Made by a program: the position numbers and the translations under genes
Notes under the pieces: generated by a model
Databases searched by the model: none
Told to the model about the DNA's origin: nothing
Seen by the model: only the letters and a program-made list of their open reading frames with translations
DNA from: Gammaproteobacteria bacterium
GTDB lineage: Bacteria; Pseudomonadota; Gammaproteobacteria; Chromatiales; Chromatiaceae
Direction: 5' to 3'
Length of the DNA stretch: 64,000 nt
Assembly (NCBI GenBank): GCA_009928645.1
Contig: SACH01000006.1
Coordinates: 1-64,000, forward strand
In this document: positions 60,620 to 64,000 of the stretch, piece by piece
How the letters are laid out: each line of letters begins with the position of its first letter
How positions within the stretch are numbered: the first letter of the stretch is position 1

Positions 60620-61585
60620 CTACTTTCTCCCCAAAGCGAACACCGCCCCAATCCCCAACACCACCGCAAACCACAGCGTCACCGCCCGGCAGATGACCGT
60701 CGCCAGGACCGCGGTCCCAAACACTGCCCCGCCCGCCACCAGCAAGGCCACCATGGCCGCCTCGGCACCGCCGAGCCCGCCGGGCAGGAAGGAGAGCGCC
60801 CCGGCCAGCATGCTCACGGCATAGATCCCCATCGCCCGCCACCACTCGGCGTCGACCCCCAGCCAGCCCAGCAGCAGGTAGAAGCCCCAGGCCTCCGCCG
60901 CCCAGGCCACCACCCCCAGCCCCAACCCCCCCAGCAAACGCTTGGGCGCCAGCAGCAGCCGGGAATGGGCGAGTACCGCCAGGGACCCCACCTTTAATCG
61001 TCCCCAGCGCCCCCCGTCGGGTAGCCAGCCCACCAGCCGCGGCGCCAGCCCCGGCCGCGTGACGATCAGCAGTCCCCCGGCCACACCGACCACGAGCAGG
61101 AGGGCCGGCAGTGCCTGGTCGGCGAAGACCCGCAATGCCAGCGCGGCCAACATCATCACCGCCGCCAGGTCCAGGACCCGCTCCACCGCCAGCGCCGCGA
61201 GCCCCGGCGACCAGGGCACGCCCGCGGTGCGCAGATAGACCGAGCGCACCGCCTCGCCGGCCTTACCCGGCGTTACGGTGAAGGCAAAGCCGGCGACATA
61301 GATCAGCAGGTCACGGCCCAGGCCAACGCGCGCCCCCAGCGCCCGGAGGTAACCATGCCAGCGCAGGAAGCGCAGGGCGTAATTGACCAGGGAGAGTCCC
61401 AGCAGCGTCAGCCACTGACCCGCTCCGAGCCGTTGCAGCCCATCGCGCATCGTGGCGGCATCGCTAAGCACGGCCAGTCCCAGGTAGGCGATGACGGCCA
61501 GGGCCGCCACCAACGCCACCTGCCGCAGGCGGCGCTCCAAATGCAGGGGCCGCGGCTGAGGCGTTGCGGCGCTCTCCTCCCCCAT
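60620..61585 (-). CDS. Flippase-like membrane protein (UPF0104 / LPG-synthetase TM-like)
   Basis: ATG 61585 overlaps the stop of the SDR gene by one base (TGATG), so it is translationally coupled to it; longer readings to 61654 are unlikely. About 321 residues with roughly eight transmembrane helices match the AglD2/MprF-type N-terminal flippase domain: LRFLRWHGYLRALG, GFAFTVTPGKAGEAVRSVYL, and LSFLPGGLGGAEAAMVALLV. Such proteins move lipid-linked sugars or aminoacyl lipids across the membrane. With DprE1- and DprE2-like genes beside it, it may flip a polyprenyl-phosphate sugar. Substrate inferred. Confidence 0.85.
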   Translation of the reverse strand: MGEESAATPQPRPLHLERRLRQVALVAALAVIAYLGLAVLSDAATMRDGLQRLGAGQWLTLLGLSLVNYALRFLRWHGYLRALGARVGLGRDLLIYVAGFAFTVTPGKAGEAVRSVYLRTAGVPWSPGLAALAVERVLDLAAVMMLAALALRVFADQALPALLLVVGVAGGLLIVTRPGLAPRLVGWLPDGGRWGRLKVGSLAVLAHSRLLLAPKRLLGGLGLGVVAWAAEAWGFYLLLGWLGVDAEWWRAMGIYAVSMLAGALSFLPGGLGGAEAAMVALLVAGGAVFGTAVLATVICRAVTLWFAVVLGIGAVFALGRK

Positions 61586-62340
61586 CAGAACCGCAGCCGC
61601 ACGAAGAGGGCTTCGGGGATCAGGCGGATCACCCCCATGATCCAGCGCCACCACCAGGGGGTGTAGATGACGGCCTTGCCCTTTTCCATGGCCCGGACGA
61701 TGTCCCTGGCGACCCGCTCCGGCGAGGCCCAGAGCGGGCCTTTCTTAAAGGCAGCGGTCATGGGGGTGTCAACGAAGCCGGGCTTGACCAGCAGGACCTG
61801 GACGCCGCGCTTGTGCAGGCGTTGGCGCAGGCCAGACAGGAAGATCTCCAACGCGCCCTTGGCGGCGCCATAGGCGTAGTTGGTCGCCCGGCCACGGTCG
61901 CCCGCGACGGAGCCGATGGCAACGATTTGGCCGTGGCCTTGTTGCTCGAAGAAGGCGGCGGCCTCCTCGAGTACCAGCATGGGCACATTGGCATTGATCT
62001 CCAGGCACTCGCGCAGCAGCACGGCATCGGAGTTCACTTGCCCCTGCTCGGGAAGCAGGCCGGCGGCGATTAGCACGCTGTCCAGCCCATCGAGTGCTGT
62101 TTGTGCCCGGCTCACGCAGCCGCCCACCGCGGCTGCGATGGTCAAGTCCATCTGCTCGACCACCACCCGCGAAGCGCCCCGCACCCGCAGATCAGCGGCA
62201 ATCTGCTCGATACGTGACTGGTCTCGGCCGGTGAGAAAGAGTGCCGCCCCCATGCTCGCCTGAAGGCGTGCGACCTGCTCACCGATCGCCGAGGCGCCGC
62301 CAAGGATCAAGACCCGTTGCCCAATCATCTGTGACTCCAT
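61585..62340 (-). CDS. SDR reductase, DprE2-like
   Basis: The 251-residue short-chain dehydrogenase has the Rossmann start LILGGASAIGEQVARLQASM and the active-site Ser-Tyr-Lys in GSVAGDRGRATNYAYGAAKG at about residues 145-160. It lies beside a DprE1-like oxidase. In mycobacteria DprE1 and DprE2 together epimerise decaprenyl-phosphoryl-ribose to arabinose through a keto intermediate. The assignment rests on family resemblance and this pairing, not on a full match. The C-terminal PWWWRWIMGVIRLIPE is typical of this membrane-associated SDR group. ATG 62340 and 62328 are both possible starts. Confidence 0.8.
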   Translation of the reverse strand: MESQMIGQRVLILGGASAIGEQVARLQASMGAALFLTGRDQSRIEQIAADLRVRGASRVVVEQMDLTIAAAVGGCVSRAQTALDGLDSVLIAAGLLPEQGQVNSDAVLLRECLEINANVPMLVLEEAAAFFEQQGHGQIVAIGSVAGDRGRATNYAYGAAKGALEIFLSGLRQRLHKRGVQVLLVKPGFVDTPMTAAFKKGPLWASPERVARDIVRAMEKGKAVIYTPWWWRWIMGVIRLIPEALFVRLRF

Positions 62341-62432
62341 CGTTTAGTGTGCAGCCTTCCGTAACACCGGCGGCTTGTCTGCTGGTCGCATCTTCATCCT
62401 AGATCCATCACCAGTCATCCATAGTTTTCAGC

Positions 62433-62894
62433 TTATTCATGGCTATCTGATTGCAATAATCGCATCAGTAAACCATCAAATATAAGTGAAACTTTATAGC
62501 CGTAATATTTATATAGTAAGCCCGCAGTCAAAAGCACCAAAGGCACCGAGGCGGGAGTTAAAGTTCTTGCAACACGGCTTGCCAGTAATAATTGAGCAGC
62601 GATGAATATACTAGATATAGCAATTAAAGAAATCATGAGCATTTTTTCATTGATGCTAGGTGACTTGTCGAGCAATATTAAGCCAATGCTTAGGATTAAG
62701 AATGGACCAAAGGAATACCAAATACCAATTAGCCAGTTCAAGACCCCACGAGCACTTCCCAAATGCTTTAAGAGATAATCCAGCCTAATATCACCCTTGC
62801 TGATTTCCCATCCGTACTGCATTGAAAGCGGGTCAGAATCTTGGCTTACACGCAAAAAAACAAAAATAAGAGCCATCACAATTGGACCAACCAA
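62433..62894 (-). CDS. C-terminal part of a split multi-spanning membrane protein
   Basis: This 153-residue frame (opening VGPIVMALIFVFLRVSQDSD) has three to four transmembrane helices and lacks a real start; the TTG used is weak. It overlaps the next gene fragment by 19 bases in another frame. Joining the two at the A8 tract (62901-62908 on the plus strand reads as T8) restores one continuous membrane protein. The region is AT-rich compared with the rest. It may be a glycosyltransferase-like integral protein. Either a sequencing or base-calling slip, a real frameshift, or a phase-variable gene. Confidence 0.55.
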   Translation of the reverse strand: MVGPIVMALIFVFLRVSQDSDPLSMQYGWEISKGDIRLDYLLKHLGSARGVLNWLIGIWYSFGPFLILSIGLILLDKSPSINEKMLMISLIAISSIFIAAQLLLASRVARTLTPASVPLVLLTAGLLYKYYGYKVSLIFDGLLMRLLQSDSHE

Positions 62895-63640
62895 TAGCTC
62901 TTTTTTTTGACGGAAAAATAGACTAAAAAAAGTAGTAATGCATAGATGATCAGCCCATCTTTAATCAAAACAGCAAAGCCTCCTAATGCTATTGCCATCC
63001 AGTATCTTTTCATCATAACCGACAAAATCAGCAGCAGGGCAACCAATACCGCTGGCTGATCTACCATAGGTGCATATAACGTTTTAAGGTACCCAAGCTG
63101 GAGAAATGACAAAAAGGAAATGCAAAGACTCGGCCAGAATCCCAAACCAAGGCGTATGAGTATGGCTCCACCAATAATAATTGAAATCATGAAGCAAGTG
63201 GTATTGAGTAAAATAAACAAAAAAGAGTGAATTCTTATCTGGTTCCTCTGGTATTTTTCATTACCATAAATCAATTTCACGGGCTGCGCCAATAGATTAA
63301 CTGCCAAGGGATATAAAGGCCGTAGTGAGTAAGGCTCATATGAATTTAATCCCAGCGACATACTCATATAGTTTAGTGCGTCAGCATAGAATGAACTGAG
63401 CAGCCATTCTTGAAATATGGGTATATTACCCTGCCTGATTTTATCTAATGCTTCATTAATTGTTGGAGGGCCATTCTTAGTTAAGTATTCAGTTGACTGC
63501 ACCAATAATCCAGTGGATATAGACCTCCCATCCGCCGGAGAAGACACTGTCGAACTGATATTGGTTACTACCCAAATAATAATCACTAGCAATATGACGG
63601 CACCGAGATACGCTGGGTAATTTTTCACTACCTTCATCAT
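62876..63640 (-). CDS. N-terminal part of a split multi-spanning membrane protein
   Basis: The 254-residue N-terminal part has at least five transmembrane helices (YLGAVILLVIIIWVVTNISS, FILLNTTCFMISIIIGGAIL) and a large hydrophilic loop with LRPLYPLAVNLLAQPV. It ends at YFSVKKKSYWLVQL, just past the A8 tract, where a one-base slip would continue into the downstream frame. The topology recalls GT-C-type glycosyltransferases that use polyprenyl-linked sugars, which fits the DprE-like neighbours, but no catalytic signature is certain. AT-rich composition unlike the flanks suggests later acquisition. Confidence 0.6.
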   Translation of the reverse strand: MMKVVKNYPAYLGAVILLVIIIWVVTNISSTVSSPADGRSISTGLLVQSTEYLTKNGPPTINEALDKIRQGNIPIFQEWLLSSFYADALNYMSMSLGLNSYEPYSLRPLYPLAVNLLAQPVKLIYGNEKYQRNQIRIHSFLFILLNTTCFMISIIIGGAILIRLGLGFWPSLCISFLSFLQLGYLKTLYAPMVDQPAVLVALLLILSVMMKRYWMAIALGGFAVLIKDGLIIYALLLFLVYFSVKKKSYWLVQL

Positions 63641-63643
63641 GAT

Positions 63644-64000
63644 CTAGCTCCAAAAAAGAAGCCGTCTAGAAAAGTTGGATTGAAAATATTCATCAAAATA
63701 TGCCGTAGTTAATTTTCTGGAAATCAAAGCACCAAACAAAGCCGGTTCCATTCGGCTATCTTTTGCAGGATATATTACACCATCCGCTCCTAAAATGATT
63801 TTATCAAGCATTTTTAGCAACCATAAAGTTTGATTGCCAATGAAAGGAAAATCCAGCGCAATGGTCACCCCCGGCCTGGGAAATGACAACATCCCCACCG
63901 CCGGCTTCTCCCCAAACCGCTTCAACACCGCCAGAAACGATCCCTGCCCGCTCTTGGCAATCCGCGCCAGCAGCTCGCTCAGCGCCGGCTCCGCCACCTG
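63644..64000 (-). CDS. DprE1-like FAD-linked oxidase, C-terminal fragment at right edge
   Basis: The last 117 or so codons are visible, the gene running beyond base 64000. The segment FLAVLKRFGEKPAVGMLSFP, RPGVTIALDFPFIGNQTLWL and LLKMLDKIILGADGVIYPAK followed by DSRMEP matches the substrate-binding end of DprE1 and related sugar oxidases. The YPAKDxRM motif is a good family mark. DprE1 oxidises polyprenyl-phosphoryl-ribose at C2; DprE2 completes the epimerisation. The flavin-binding N-terminal domain lies outside the window. Only four bases separate it from the membrane protein gene. Confidence 0.75.
   Translation of the reverse strand, partial: QVAEPALSELLARIAKSGQGSFLAVLKRFGEKPAVGMLSFPRPGVTIALDFPFIGNQTLWLLKMLDKIILGADGVIYPAKDSRMEPALFGALISRKLTTAYFDEYFQSNFSRRLLFWS

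Overview
This is a GC-rich gammaproteobacterial chromosome segment. The block leuC-leuD-leuB-asd-fimV-truA-trpF-trpB-trpA-accD-folC-dedD-cvpA-purF-metZ and the neighbouring carA-carB-greA follow the order known from Pseudomonas-like Gammaproteobacteria. A stand-alone DsrC-family protein with both C-terminal cysteines (15259-15555) suggests a sulfur oxidiser, and the overall look fits purple sulfur bacteria (Chromatiaceae or relatives). That placement is inference: no photosynthesis, rRNA or tRNA gene is seen in the window.

Region 1 (1-12421) is the most unusual part. A MerR-type regulator resembling the light/B12 sensor family CarH/LitR is cut by the left edge. It diverges from a long, tightly packed plus-strand gene series. 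The divergent gap holds four head-to-tail 11-bp repeats (275-318), the expected architecture of a CarH/LitR operator. The downstream genes are an FKBP-like/methyltransferase fusion, ferrochelatase, a 2-oxoacid decarboxylase, a CFA-synthase-like methyltransferase, DUF2878 and DUF1295 membrane proteins, a lipocalin lipoprotein, an FAD oxidoreductase, DUF1365, a CFA synthase, a second lipocalin and a small acidic protein. Together they look like a light- or photooxidative-stress-controlled lipid-modification system that also contains the heme-forming enzyme.

Region 2 (12500-22500) holds scattered single genes: an NtrC-like AAA+/Fis protein without GAFTGA, a SafE-like membrane protein, DUF3050, DsrC, an HPP membrane protein, Tex, a phosphopantetheinyl transferase with an altered motif, H-NS and UppP.

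Region 3 (22520-49103, almost all minus strand) is the conserved housekeeping block: methionine, purine, folate, fatty acid, tryptophan, leucine, aspartate-semialdehyde and carbamoyl-phosphate synthesis, plus FimV and TruA. It is interrupted between trpF and truA by a truncated DUF29 gene and an AAA/PD-(D/E)XK gene. Two copies of a 57-bp intergenic repeat flank the block interior, at 26880 and 41359.

Region 4 (49470-60513) contains two thioredoxin-fold proteins (TrxC-like and CnoX/YbbN), a bacterial CDP-archaeol-synthase-like protein, an exported coiled-coil protein followed by an MshEN-like/AAA+ ATPase, SdhE, a CopD-like membrane protein, FtsH, a YbaK deacylase, a DUF2281/PIN toxin-antitoxin pair and an orphan CcdA-like antitoxin.

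Region 5 (60620-64000) is a minus-strand glycan-type cluster: a DprE1-like oxidase (cut by the right edge), an AT-rich multi-spanning membrane protein split in frame at an 8-A tract, a DprE2-like reductase and a flippase-like membrane protein. This set suggests polyprenyl-phosphate D-arabinofuranose synthesis in a Gram-negative host.
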